Assembly (NCBI GenBank): GCA_963576565.1
Contig: OY755042.1
Location: 13,122,262 to 13,186,261, forward strand
Length of the DNA: 64,000 bases
From: Aspidapion aeneum
Lineage: Eukaryota; Arthropoda; Insecta; Coleoptera; Brentidae
Direction of reading: 5' to 3'
This document shows positions 30,588-41,275 of the stretch, piece by piece. The number at the start of each line of letters is the position of its first letter. Within the stretch, counting starts at the first letter, position 1. The notes beneath the pieces are model-generated. The model did no database searches, was not told where the DNA came from, and worked only from the letters and a program-made list of their open reading frames with translations. A program made the translations under genes and the position numbers.

Positions 30588-31393
30588 GTCCATTGGTTAG
30601 GTTGATTGGTTTGGTTAAGTTTGATGGTTAGGTTGGTTAGTTATGTTATTGATTTAGGTTGGTTAGGTAGTTGTGGTAGTTTCGACATTTCGATTTTCAA
30701 TATTTAGTAATTTTGATATTTTGATTTAAAATATTTTAATTATTCGATTTTGATTTCTGAGATTTAAATTTTCTATTTTAATTATTCGACATTTTAATAA
30801 TTTGAAATTTTAATTTACATTATAAAGAGTTCGAGATTTTGATATTCGATAAAATATAATTCAATTTTGTGAATGTTACTCCTGAAAACTATTTCACAAT
30901 CGGTACACAGTCCCTATAAAAAAGTAAGCCAATCAAAAGTCCTAAATTTGTCAAATCAGTGTTATCCAGTTCAACCGAAAAATGAACAGTGGATACTAGT
31001 TACTAAAGTTAGCTTCAAAAGTGCTAAGAACCAGCCAACACAATAACACCTCTCAGGTTTGCCATTTTGTTATTCAGATTTGGAAACATTTGTATAAATG
31101 ATTATTTACATTTACCAACCTCTACCCAACTATCGTTTTTACATAATTTTTGAACAGTCCCATATTTCCTTCATAACTTTTTTTATTTTTAGCTTCATAG
31201 TTTTTGGAGAATTTCTAAATGGTGGTGCCGATTTGGGTATATTTTGGCCAATACCAACCATTTAACATCCCAACTTTCAAGCAGGGATAGGTGGTCCGTG
31301 TTTCAAGTATATGTAGCCGTCATTTTCTTTCAACATCATTAGCATTTTTTGTTACAGTTCCATGCTTGTGACACATAATATAATCTATTTCAG
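30588..31393 (+). other. Intron sequence with degenerate TTCGA/GGTTAG runs
   Basis: 30595-30665 has loosely repeated GGTTAGGTTGG. 30690-30860 has degenerate TTTTAATTATTCGA repeats, partly inverted to 29700-29770. The remainder up to the acceptor TTTCAG at 31388-31393 is plain intron. Confidence 0.5.
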
Positions 31394-31706
31394 GTATACA
31401 ACTGGTCAAACACACACGTTCTGCTGTCTTCATTCTACTGGGGATTTGTTGTTACTCAAATACCAGGAGGACAGCTTAGTAAAATGTTTGGCTCCAAATA
31501 TATTTTGCTTTTTGCAAGTTTCGTCAATACAATAGCTGTTCTTCTAATACCCGGTATGGCCCAGTGGTTGGGCAGTAGCGGGGTAATGGTATGTCGAGTA
31601 TTGCAAGGTCTCGTTCAAGGAGTGTATTTTCCATGTGTTCATACTCTATTGGGACAATGGGTTCCTCCTAATGAAAGAAGTAGACTTACTATGCTTGTCT
31701 ATATGG
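31394..31706 (+). CDS. SLC17-type MFS transporter, exon with TM2-TM4
   Basis: Translated in phase 0 from GTA TAC AAC TGG: VYNWSNTHVLLSSFYWGFVV, then TQIPGGQLSKMFGSKY, then VCRVLQGLVQGVYFPCVHTL and QWVPPNERSRLTML. The YxW..ilSSFfWGYvvTQIPGG stretch, the MFS loop signature (GGQLSKMFGSK) and the PPNERSRL motif are classic for SLC17. The acceptor TTTCAG ends at 31393; the donor GTAAGT is at 31707. The exon ends after one base of a Gly codon. The phase matches both neighbours. Conserved residues are intact, so this is a live gene rather than a pseudogene. Confidence 0.95.
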
Positions 31707-31714
31707 GTAAGTAA

Positions 31715-32063
31715 ACAACTCAGTTTTTCAAGCTCGAAATAGTTGGTTTCTGTTAAAATATCTTTGGGAAAATTGATTTTCTCCATTGCCTTCAAACGTT
31801 ACCATTTGGTCAATCACAAAAGAGCTTTTTTTTTGCCAAAACAAAAACTAACAATTTAGTAAAAGTAAATTTTAAAAAAGCCATGATGAAAAATTTCGTA
31901 TTCATTCCAGCTCAAGTATTCGATTTCAGTTTCATTAGTGAAAAAATAACAGGCACATAATTTGAGTTTGCGCATTACCAATATTAAATAATGCTGAGAC
32001 TGACCAAAGAACTATAACTAGTAATTAAATATATAATAAAATAAAAACACATACTTACATTTG
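31715..32063. other. Unassigned intron sequence
   Basis: About 350 bp between the exon and the TIR-bounded element at 32064. No motif recognised. Confidence 0.4.
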
Positions 32064-34380
32064 TTAGCAATCGTTTGCTTATTCGTCCTCTTCCTTTAAA
32101 TGCGAGAATCTAAAAAAATCATGTGTTTGCATTATTCTTTTAACCAAAGATAACACAGCTCAACAACAACAATAAAATAAAAATTTTGGTACCTGATATC
32201 TAAGAACTGATTTTAGATATACTTAATGTGCTGATTCTAAAACTTACAGCCGATTTTTTCAATCAACTCTAGTTTTTGAGATAGAGACTAATTGAATTTA
32301 GTTCTAATAAAAGGCACAAAAATAAATCTACATCTCTTTAAAATTCAAAATAGAAATTTGGTATTCAAAACTGGGATCTAATTAGCCAAATATAGCTGAA
32401 ATTGTCAATAAACCAATATTCCTAGACCTGGTTAAACCGCATTACTTGATTGTATTAATTCTATTAGCTAGTTTAGATTTGGAATTCCCTTTGATCCAAT
32501 CTCCCCATAGCTGTTCAACCCCGAATAATTGGTTTGGGAAACATAGTACCTTTTGTCTAACTTTATCCTTCTCGACTTAGTATATTGTGTAGTTTTTGCA
32601 AATAAAGTTGTGACTTAATTTTGTGTACATTTTCGTCGTTTATAGTATTAAAAGTAAAACAATGGCATCCACAAGCAGGCGTAGCTGTGTAAACCATCCA
32701 GATGTTAAAGTGCCTGAAATTTGGTGTACCAATGGTTTGGAGGGAACCACGTAACCATTATGATGACTGCGAATTTTGTCTCGTTAGTATTAAAGGCATA
32801 AATAGGAACAATCGACATAAATGGACACATCATGATCTAGATTCTGCAAGAACACCTGTGCCGCACTCTAAGCAAATACCCATTTCAACCTTCAGCAGTC
32901 TTCCTGAAATCCCGGAAGATGATACAGAAACATCAACGTCTGGTGAAGTTCAAAGAATGCAATCAGAAAACGACAGTGAATTTGAAGCAGATTTAACAGC
33001 TCCTGAGTGTTTTAATCAACAAGAACTGAACAATCTCATAAGACACCTTTCCTCTTCAAGGAGTGTGCTGAATTACTTGCATCCAGATGAAAAGAAAAGA
33101 ACTTTTTTTATCTAGGCACTCAAGTTACATTTTATCGTCAGAAAGAAAAGGTTCATATATCTGCTGCCTTTTTTCACTCAGGAAAATAAGCTGGTGTTCT
33201 GTAACGTTATAAAAGGACTCTTAGAAAAAATGGGTTTGCCAGAATAGACTTCAGACGATTGGCGCCTTTTGAGTGGGCAATTTGTGTTTATTTGAAAATG
33301 GTGAATTTTCTCCTTGGACAGCAAAGTGGATATACAAAATATCCCTGTTTTTTATGTCTTTGGGGCAGCAGAGCTAAAGATCAGCACTGGGTTAAGAGAA
33401 ATTTGCCTTTAAGAGATACTATCTTTCAAGGAAAACAAAATGTAGTGAATGAACATTTAGTTACTAGAAAAAAAATCTTACTACCACCCTTGCATATCAA
33501 GTTGGGGCTTATGAAGCAGTTTGTGAAAGCGTTAGATCGAGATGGAAATTGTTTCCGTTACTTGTCACGTAAGTTTCCTGGAATTAGCACGGAAAAACTA
33601 AAAGATGATATATTTGATAGTCCTCAAATAAGTCAATCAATGAATGAGACTGAATCTAATGCTTGGGTTTCATTTGTTCAAGTATATAAAAATTTTCTTG
33701 GAAATCACAAAGCAGATAATTACATAGAATTAGTGGAAAATATGCTTTCAAATTTTCATATTCTCGGTTGTAACATGAGTATAAAAGTTCACTACCTCCA
33801 TAACCACCTAGATCGCTTTCCAGAAAATGTAGGTGACTGTAGTGAACAGAACAGGGAGAAGGATTCCATCAGGATATTAAAACTATGGAAGATCGATATC
33901 AAGGACGATGGGATAGCCACATGATGGCCGACTACTCTTGGGGCCTTCAGCGAGACTACACCAGTAAACTCCATGCTAGAAAGTCGTACAAAAGATAATT
34001 TGTAGGTGATAGTGACTAATATGAGTATAAATGTATGTTAAGCTACTTTTTTGTTTTGTTCTGGCAATAGTCATAGTTATAACGTAAAATATATATAGAA
34101 GTTAAAAAAAGTTAATAATTCCTATTTTAAAAACTAGATCTTATAGACAAAATCTGATGGCTATTTCGGATGCTCATTTCAAAAATTACCCAGGAACAGT
34201 TAAAACATCGCCGACATCGAAATGTATGTTGGCCATTGTAATCTACTTCTAGAGAGAATGAGTTATTAATGCTTAAAATAATGAAAATGCATGAATTTTT
34301 GACATTTCTGAAATAAACGTCCTCTGTTAGATTCTTACATTTAAAGGAAGAGAACGAATAACCGAACGATCCATTGCTAA
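32064..34380. mobile_element. TIR-bounded element enclosing an uncharacterised protein gene
   Basis: The left end TTAGCAATCGTTTGCTTATT pairs with the right end at 34380 in inverted form. Both continue TTCGT(C/T)CTCTTCCTTTAAAT and AGAATCTAA. About 50 bp match with some 6 differences and one 3-bp gap, and weaker similarity (CATG..TTTGCATTATT) continues inward. Between them lies the decayed gene at 32662-33998. No target duplication is clear. This suggests the gene moves as part of a DNA element. Confidence 0.65.
32662..33998 (+). pseudogene. Decayed gene of an uncharacterised arthropod protein family, copy 1
   Basis: It starts MASTSRRSCVNHPDV, then jumps (frameshift, probable deletion of several dozen codons) to FGVPMVWREPRNHYDDCEFC, a Cys-containing segment. 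An acidic linker with PVPHSKQIPI follows, then a stop at 33113. The second half (33259-33924) contains LLGQQSGYTKYPCFLCLW, LLPPLHIKLGLMKQFVKALD, KNFLGNHKADNYIELVENML and MSIKVHYLHNHLDRFPEN. A further frameshift leads to FHQDIKTMEDRYQGRWDSHM and a stop at 33996. From recall, similar hypothetical proteins are common in arthropod genomes, but no function is known to me. Paired Cys (DDCxFC, YPCFLC) could bind metal. At least three frame breaks are present; it is dead. Confidence 0.75.
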
Positions 34381-34419
34381 TACCTAATCATAGCCCTTAT
34401 TATCCATAACATCATAAAG

Positions 34420-35225
34420 AAACTGATGAAAAAAAAGCGGAACCTAGAGAAAGAAGGAAAAAGAACATCGATAGAATACACAGAAATGAATAAAACTAGA
34501 AGATATAAATATCACATAGCTATTCTATTTATAATTATACCAAACAGAAAGGGAACTATCGCGAGAAACCATGAAGAAACTCCAAACAAAAATACAGAAC
34601 ATAAACTCAGAACTACAACCTGAAATAAGCATAGCGGAAATAAAGAGAGCATTAGATATAATACAAAATAAAAAATCACCCGGAAAATACAGAGTAATGG
34701 CAGAAAAACTAAAGTACGGAGGTAAAGCGGTAGTTAAAATCCTTCATATTTTCCTGAATAAAGTACTAAAAACTTACATAGGAAATAATCCATAACCATT
34801 ATTCTACACAAGAACGGCGATTTTCCTGAATAAAGTACTAAAAACTTACATAGGAAATAATCCATAACCATTATTCTAAACAAGAACGGCGATAGAGCAT
34901 ATCTAAAAAACTATCGACTATAACACTCTTAAATGTAATTTATAAGCTTTTCACGAAAATATTAACAAATAGAAGATGTGTCAGACACGGACACAATATC
35001 CCCTACACTATTTAGCCAGGCCATAAAAGATGTTTTTAAAAACTTAGATGGGAAGAAATAGGCATTAAGGTAAGCGAAAAATACTTCAATCACTTAAGAT
35101 ATGCTGACGATGCTGTCTTAATAACAGATAAGGAAGAAAAACTGATAGAAATGTTGGAAGAGCTGGATACAGCAGCTAAAAATATAGGCTTGAGCATAAA
35201 CTACACTAAAACTAAAAATCATAAC
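34420..35225 (+). pseudogene. Non-LTR reverse transcriptase relic
   Basis: Short pieces in several frames read EIKRALDIIQNKKSPGKYR (the 'NgKApGpDgi' RT start), ILHKNGD and LKNYR, IYKLFTKILTNR, EEIGIKVSEKYFNHLRYADD (YADD active site) and AVLITDKEEKLIEMLEEL. This is the usual order of an RTE/Jockey-type RT with many stops and deletions. It carries a 72-bp tandem duplication. It is unrelated in sequence to the intact element at 8353-11682 except for the shared fold. Confidence 0.75.
34748..34891 (+). repeat. 72-bp tandem duplication inside RT relic
   Basis: The segment beginning ATTTTCCTGAATAAAGTACT at 34748 repeats from 34820 almost without change (one substitution seen, CTACACAAG against CTAAACAAG). 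Confidence 0.85.
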
Positions 35226-35489
35226 CAATACAGATGAATGAATGATGATCCGAATAAACAAAGAAAAAAATAGGTTTCACGAACATCGAAACAGAGGGTA
35301 TTTATAGAGTGCGAATTTGGAGAAACGCTCGGACACGTCAATTTTGTTTGCGAAGGGGACACTTTTTGGCTATCTTGAAATTTTTGTAGCACGAACCCCG
35401 TTCGAGGGGTATACTTTACCTCTATATTTTGAGTAGGGAAAGTGGGTCTAGTGATACTTTGTTTTGAAGGCCTTTCGAATGTCCTTACA

Positions 35490-35665
35490 ACCGTGTAATT
35501 ACTTCTATTTCGGACTTCCATTTTCTTTATATATTTTGATCACGACGGTTCGGTTAGTAAGTATCACTAACCGTTTACAAGTGTAAACTATTAGAAATAA
35601 TGACTAACCGTAACGTCGTATTCAAAATAAATTAAGAAAATGGAATTACGAAATGTTATTTCTCA
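35490..35665. repeat. Small imperfect inverted repeat
   Basis: CGGACTTCCATTTTCTT and CGGTTCGGTTAGT near 35510-35550 are mirrored by ACTAACCGTAACG and AAGAAAATGGAATTACG near 35603-35652. Probably a MITE fragment in the intron. Confidence 0.5.
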
Positions 35666-35734
35666 TCGATTGTTGTCTACAGGTAACCAACAATTTTTTA
35701 TAGGATTCGTTCCCTTGCATTTTGTTAAACTAAA

Positions 35735-36072
35735 AAAAACTAAAAGGTTTGGATTCGTGGATTATAGGGGTGGATGTCAATGTTTTTGGTGTCGTTTCGT
35801 TGACAATTTCCACTTTTTCAAGCCTCAAACCTCTGTTTCACACATGATGTCCAGAGCTTGGAGAACAAAAATTTTAACAATGGCATTGTATATCATAGAA
35901 AACGATTTTAGTTTTTCAAAAATTAATATAAAATAGCAGGAAAATTTATCAAAATGTTTTGACAAGTTGAGATGAGGCTTGAAAAAAGTGAACAATTGCC
36001 CACAAAACGTCGCCAAAAACCAAAGGGTGTTCTTTGCATCCACCCCTACAACCCATGAATTCAAACCTGTTA
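35735..36072. mobile_element. Foldback element, about 338 bp
   Basis: The left arm, with TATAGGGGTGGATG and TTTCAAGCCTCA-like blocks, is mirrored by TGAGGCTTGAAAAAAGTG and CATCCACCCCTACAAC on the right. Arms are about 95 bp. It ends only about 85 bp before the exon at 36158. Confidence 0.7.
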
Positions 36073-36157
36073 CAAACTATATTGCTAATGTTAAGGCTTT
36101 AAAAGTGAAGCTATGTTAAAAAAATCAAATTTAAAAAAAATATATTTACGATTTTAG

Positions 36158-36375
36158 GAGTGGCTTTAGGATTAACTGTATCAAACCCTATTACAGGATG
36201 GTTATCTACATCAGATTTAGGTTGGCCCGCTAGCTTTTATTTGTTGGGAAGCTTGGGTTTTGGTTGGTGTATAGTTTGGTATTTTTTTGGTTATAACAGT
36301 CCAGCAAGCGACCCCACGATTACCGTTGAGGAAAAGCAATACATTGAATCTTCTCTTGGAAATGAAGAGCAGCCA
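36158..36375 (+). CDS. SLC17-type MFS transporter, exon with TM5-TM6
   Basis: With one base carried from the previous exon it reads GVALGLTVSNPITGWLSTSD, then LGWPASFYLLGSLGFGWCIV, FFGYNSPASDPTITVEEKQY and IESSLGNEEQP. This matches the SLC17 pattern 'G..lG..is.pisG......GWpsvFYvfGalG..W...w......sP..hp.is..Ek.YIe.sl'. The acceptor TTTTAG ends at 36157; the donor GTAAGA is at 36376, leaving phase 0. Reading through the donor gives a stop within ten codons, which supports splicing there. The segment forms two helices and the start of the large cytoplasmic loop. Confidence 0.94.
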
Positions 36376-36469
36376 GTAAGACAATTACCTATAGTTCTTT
36401 CATGAAACGCACCTAAATAAAAACTTGGATAACACAAATCTTAAACACCACACGAATGAATTCGTGTGT

Positions 36470-37330
36470 AAATTGGGCCTCCATAGTTTACCATAAAGGG
36501 CAAATAAAAAATCGTCTAAGATCATAAAGGAAAATGACATAACAGTCCTATGTTAAAAACGGATTTATGAATAATCGGATATTATCAAATACGTCTTTCT
36601 TTAAAACAAAGACAATTTCAAAATCGAAGTTCTGTATAACGTCTCTTATCAAAACCGGACAAAATCAGCAAAAGCTTGTCTTGTTCACCTCAAGAAGAGT
36701 GGTTATAAAATGGCTATGCAATTGAAGCGTCCTTCACTGCAATTTCTTCACAGCCATGCCTAAAGAAAACGCCATATCTACATAGGGATTGCTAAAGCAC
36801 ATACTACATTTTCATTAAGCAAGGCGCAACCTTAACACAGGTCAGGTGTTGGACCCTAGGTTAGGATTCATCTGCTTTTAATTAAACAGGTCGCGTCGGT
36901 TTGATTTGGTTAACACCGATTTCGACCTCTTAAAAGAAGGACAGGGGAGCTAATTAATGGAAAAAAAACAGACATTTTTGGGTCCAAAAACAACAATAAT
37001 ATTTAAATCTGCCGCCAAACTTCCATGAGACCGATTTGTATGAGAGGAAGAGAGACGGAACCAGTAAACATGAAAAGAAAGGAGACCGTTGCTCATGCTA
37101 GGCACGGCCCCTTTTATGATTTTGTCCGGTTTTAATAAGAGACCTTATACTAAACTTGGATTTTTCTCTTGTCTTGTTTTAATGCATGATGTTTTTTGCA
37201 AACTCTTCGGTTATTACGAATTCCGTTTTTGCCATTGGACTGTTATACCATATTCATTTATGATCTGGGACGATTTTGTTTTTGTCACTTACGATTTGGC
37301 TAGGGATTCGATAAATTACACAAAATATAA
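36470..37330. mobile_element. Foldback element, arms about 200 bp
   Basis: The left arm (36470-36672, with GATCATAAAGGAAAATGACA, ATAACAGTCC and AAAACCGGACAAAATCA) is mirrored on the right (37118-37330, with TGATTTTGTCCGGTTTT, GGACTGTTAT and TCATTTATGATC). The spacer of about 445 bp is noncoding. It lies in the intron after exon 36158-36375. A 20-bp palindrome (ACACGAATGAATTCGTGTGT) lies just outside, at about 36451. Confidence 0.7.
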
Positions 37331-37729
37331 CAAACATGATTGAGTTACGGTTAAAAATCGTGTCCCTTAGGATAGTTTTTGAAATTTTCCTAGATCGATT
37401 AGTAATAGATCACATATTTTTAAGTCACCAGGGTACCTCTATTCTGGGTCTTGAACGATGGCAAGCTTTAAATTAGCTCCGAGCCGTCACGTCCTATGCG
37501 AAAAGATCTCCATTGCGCAAGCTTCTCCTACGATCCGACCTAGAAATGTTCAGTCGGTACGGGGCAGGAGAACAGATTTCACTTCAAACGCGTAAAATTC
37601 ACTAACTCTGAACAGCAGGCGACTATGCCACTGGTCGAGACAAGTCATTTTGCACAACACGCGACTGTTGAGGGTTTGCTATTGATCAAAGCGTGTGATT
37701 AGGATGATCACATCGTTCAAATTTTAAAA

Positions 37730-38440
37730 TCGCGATTACAAAATGGCGGACACTTTTATTTATCAACAGATGAGCGTGTATTAAATTGGAAAGTTTGGGC
37801 TGGTTAAGGTCGCTGCTTTTGATTGTTAAAATAAACTTGAAAATAATAAGAATGGAGAGTTCAAAATGGCGGATTTTTCCATTTATAAAATGTATTCATT
37901 TTGGCACTTTGGAGTGTTCTGAATGCTGGATTTGATAATGAAATTCAATTTCAAGAAAATTAAAATGACGGAAATTTCTATTTATGAGCCGACTTGTATT
38001 CATTTGAAATTTTAGGTTTACTATTATGGTGTTATGATTTAACACATATCGGTTTATAAATGGAAAAGTTCACCATTTGTGACCCGCCATTTTGATTTTC
38101 CTAAGGGTTAATTTAAAAATCATAATCAGCCTAACACTTTAAAGTATAAAATTTAATACATATCTGGTAATAAAAGGAAAAGTCCGCCATATTAAATCGC
38201 TATTTTGACCTTCTGCGAGTGTTATTGAACACTCATAATCATTAACCTTAGACATCCCATTTTATTCATATCATAAAGGAAAAATCCGTCATTATGGATT
38301 AGCCATTTTAAGTTTGATTTAAAAGTCATAATAAGCCAATTTAAACATCGCAAAATTCTAAAATAATACATGTCGTTTCAAAAATGGAAAATAAACCATT
38401 TTATATCCACCATTTTGATTTTTTCAAAGTTTAAGCGGAA
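37730..38440 (+). repeat. Array of diverged repeat E units (about 100-130 bp)
   Basis: The phrases AAAATGGCGGA / CGCCATTTTGATTTT, AAAATCATAATCAGCC, ATTTAATACATATC and GGTTTATAAATGGAAAAGT recur five to six times with heavy divergence. Same family as 25140-25400. Noncoding, in the intron before exon 38612. Confidence 0.65.
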
Positions 38441-38611
38441 AATCACCGGGAATTTTAAGTTAACAATTTAGTTTGCTGATATTTCCTGCACATGAAGTTT
38501 TTTTAGGGGGACATGACCCTCATACTATGAGCGCCAGTGCGGGTACTTTGAAAAAGTAAAAATGTATTTATGACCCTATCTCATCACCTAATTTATTTTT
38601 TCCTTTTTTAG

Positions 38612-38761
38612 GATATAGCCACTCCATGGAAAGCAATATTGTCTTCAAAGCATGTTTGGGCATTAGTTTTTGGCAGCATTGGTGTTGAATATGGAAATGC
38701 GTTTCTACCAACGGAAATCCCTACGTATTTAAATAAAGTGATGAACTATGATACTGCTTCG
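38612..38761 (+). CDS. SLC17-type MFS transporter, exon with TM7
   Basis: Exactly 50 codons in phase 0: DIATPWKAILSSKHVWALVF, GSIGVEYGNAFLPTEIPTYL and NKVMNYDTAS. 'PWKaIltSkpVWAl' and 'lpTEiPtYl..vm.yd' are the SLC17 signatures around TM7. The acceptor TTTTTTAG ends at 38611; the donor GTAAGA is at 38762. It joins the previous exon in phase 0 after ...GNEEQP and the next in phase 0 at DGVVFS. Confidence 0.95.
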
Positions 38762-39683
38762 GTAAGAATTTGCATGCAATCAATAAATAATGGATGTTTT
38801 CCATTATCAACAGGCCAGGGGCGTGCGATGCAAGGAAAGCATTGCTTCACTTAAGAAATCATAATAAAAATAAATTGTTAATAGTTCACTATTAAAATTT
38901 GACGTACAGTACTTAACCCCCTAACCGTCACCCACCGTCAGTTTTTAGAAATGTGCTGAATTATTAAGCTAATTCTACAATGGAATTCCAAAAAAACACC
39001 TTTATCAGTTCACCTATATATCTTGCAACACTGTGCGCAAACTTCAGCTGTATTGTTTAAAAGGAAGCTGCGCGCGAAAAATTCTTTTAGTCGTGCGTCA
39101 AGTGTCGAAGCGGAACGTCGCATTTTATTATAACGTAAGACACTTGCACGTGCTCATTTAATCTAAGATTTTAGGTAATTTATTATATTATTACCTAATA
39201 TATTTGTATTTTTTACTAAAATATTGTCCGTAGATAAGTTTTTAACCAAAATTTTCTTCCTTTTTTCGATTATTTTCATTAAAAAGGGGGTGGCGGGGTT
39301 TGGGTTACAAAAAAGCATTGAGCCAGAAATCCGACAGGTGTGACGGAATTTCAAACAAAAATAATGTCTATTCAAATGAGTTTTTTTCATACCTACATTC
39401 ATCAAAAAGCAGAAAATACATCTAAATCAGAATCACATTTTTTGATCATATTTTCTAACTCCCAAATTCCGTCACAGGCTTTTTGAGCTATTTTCTCTAA
39501 AAATGTGTTTTAAATTCAAGGTTTCGGAATTCAAAATAAGGGTGACGGAGTTCTGGTGGGCAACAATTTTTCAACTAAAATTTCGAAAATATTCCAAATA
39601 AACCTCTATTCTTCCATAAGACTTGATGTAAAATCTAGCTTACGATAACAGCTAATTTATTCAGGGTCGTGGCCTGTATTTTT
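38762..39683. other. Unassigned intron with repeat B fragment at the end
   Basis: No gene is seen. 39590-39682 resembles the last 90 bp of repeat B (CCATAAGACTTGATGTAAAA, then CAGGGTCGTGGCCTG). CCGTCA and GTGACGGAATT phrases recur loosely at 38925-39555. Confidence 0.45.
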
Positions 39684-40450
39684 AGCTCACACATATACTA
39701 TACTATAGTAGTGTGAGCTATGGTGATCCTAATTTTTTCGAGAAAAAAAAAGTTGCTCCGATTTCTAAAATTTTTACATATCTTTGCGTTTCAGATGATT
39801 TTGAAACTTTTTTGTTGCGCCGTCTGTCTGTCTGTCTGTCTGTCTATCTGTCTGTCTGTATGTCTGACTGTCTGTCTGTCTGTCTGTCTGTATGTCTGTC
39901 TGTAACGACCAACGCGCATAACTCAGAAACCGCTTGGCCGATTTTAATGAAATTTGGTACCTAGGCTGGGTTTTGGGCCAAGATGGTCCTATTTTAAAAT
40001 GAACAAAATCCACCGAACACAAACCAAATAAAAGGGTGGGGGTAGATTTCAAAAATTAGTGTTTATGGGGAAATATGGCGTGTGTGATATCAAACGAAAG
40101 GTAATTGAGTCTGGGGTTAAACAAAATTTATTTTAATTTATTTTAAAAAAAGGGTGGGGGTATATTTCAAAAATTAGAGTTTAAGTGAAAATATGGCGTG
40201 TGTGACATCACACTAAAGGTAATTGAGTCCGGAATTTAACAAATTACATTTTAGTTTTTGTTTTTTTAAGGGTGGGGGTAGATTTCAAAAATTTGAGTTT
40301 AAGTCAAAACATGGCTTGTGTGGTATCAAACAAGGTAATTTAGTCTGGAGTTGAATAAAATATATTTTAATTTTTAATTATATTAGCTCACACGTACTCT
40401 ATAACTATAGTACCTAGTGTGAGCTTCGGGGCCCATATATTGGCAGAGTA
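39684..40450 (+). mobile_element. HINE-like family 1, copy 1
   Basis: It starts with a hairpin bounded by AGCTCACAC and GTGTGAGCT (39684-39718). Then come a conserved TTGCGTTTCAGATGATT block, a CTGT microsatellite (about 39823-39904) and AACGACCAACGCGCATAACT. Three direct modules follow, each with GGGTGGGGGTA and ATGGCGTGTGTGA. A second hairpin with the same nine-base arms (40385-40425) and GGCAGAGTA close it. Both flanks are T-rich with no duplication. Helentron-associated (HINE/DINE-like) elements have terminal hairpins, internal microsatellites and T|T insertion, so this class is inferred. No coding. Confidence 0.8.
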
Positions 40451-40546
40451 TTTTTTATAAATATGTCATACAGGATCTCTAGCTTTAGGCAAGCAAAAAA
40501 AATATGTCGGATGTTTTAATTTACTTATCACCTTGTTGTTTTTTAG

Positions 40547-40679
40547 GATGGAGTGGTATTTTCAATTCCAATTATAATTGGGATTACCTGTAGTTTTTTC
40601 TATGGATTTTTGTCAGATTTCCTCGTAGACAGAAAATATTTATCCACAGTTAATGCCCGCCGATTCTTTTCTATGTTTG
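40547..40679 (+). CDS. SLC17-type MFS transporter, exon with TM8
   Basis: In phase 0: DGVVFSIPIIIGITCSFFYG, FLSDFLVDRKYLSTVNARRF and FSMFG (last Gly codon split). It matches the family pattern 'nG.lsslPyl......G.laD.li.rk.lst...RK.f...G', including the second MFS loop signature GFLSDFLVDRK. The acceptor TTTTTTAG ends at 40546; the donor GTAAGT is at 40680. The following intron is the largest inside the window (12.3 kb). Confidence 0.95.
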
Positions 40680-41275
40680 GTAAGTTTTAATTAAAGTAGA
40701 TGACGAATCGTGTATTATGTTTCCTATTTATTTTTTTGCACTGGGACTTTTCATCCATTCCGGATCCATCGCCCAGTTTCGCAAAGTTAGAGTACATTTG
40801 AGGCGTTTATACAATTACATACCGGGTGGGCAAAAAACCGGACAATTTTAGCTCACACATATACTATACTATAGTAGTCCTAATTTTTTCGAAAAAAAAA
40901 AGTTGCTCCGATTTCAAAAAATTTTATATAACTTTGCGTTTCAGATGATTATGAAACTTTTTTGTTGCGGCGTCTGTCTGTCTGTCTGTATGTCTGTCTG
41001 TCTGTCTGTATGTCTGTATGTCTGTCTGTAACGACCAACGCGCATAACTCAAAAATCGCTTGGCCGATTTTAATGAAATTTGGTACCTAGGCTGGGTCTT
41101 GGGTCGAGATGGTCCCATTTAAAAATGAACAAAATCCACTGAACACAAACCAAATAAAAGGGTGGGGGTAGATTTCAAAAATTAGAGTTTATGTGAAAAT
41201 ATGGCGTGTGTGATATCAAACGAAAGGTAATTAAGTCTGCAGTTAAACAAAATACATTTTAATTTATTTAAAAAA

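Noticed and set aside
30595..30665. GGTTAGGTTGG-like runs, similar to the insect telomere repeat TTAGG
   Set aside because: The phrases are irregular, few and inside an intron; no array of exact TTAGG units is present.
35219..35521. 100-codon frame on the - strand
   Set aside because: No recognised motif, next to an RT relic and an inverted repeat; no support for a gene.
39823..39904. Possible CRISPR-like regular repeat
   Set aside because: It is a plain CTGT microsatellite without spacers, in a eukaryotic transposon.
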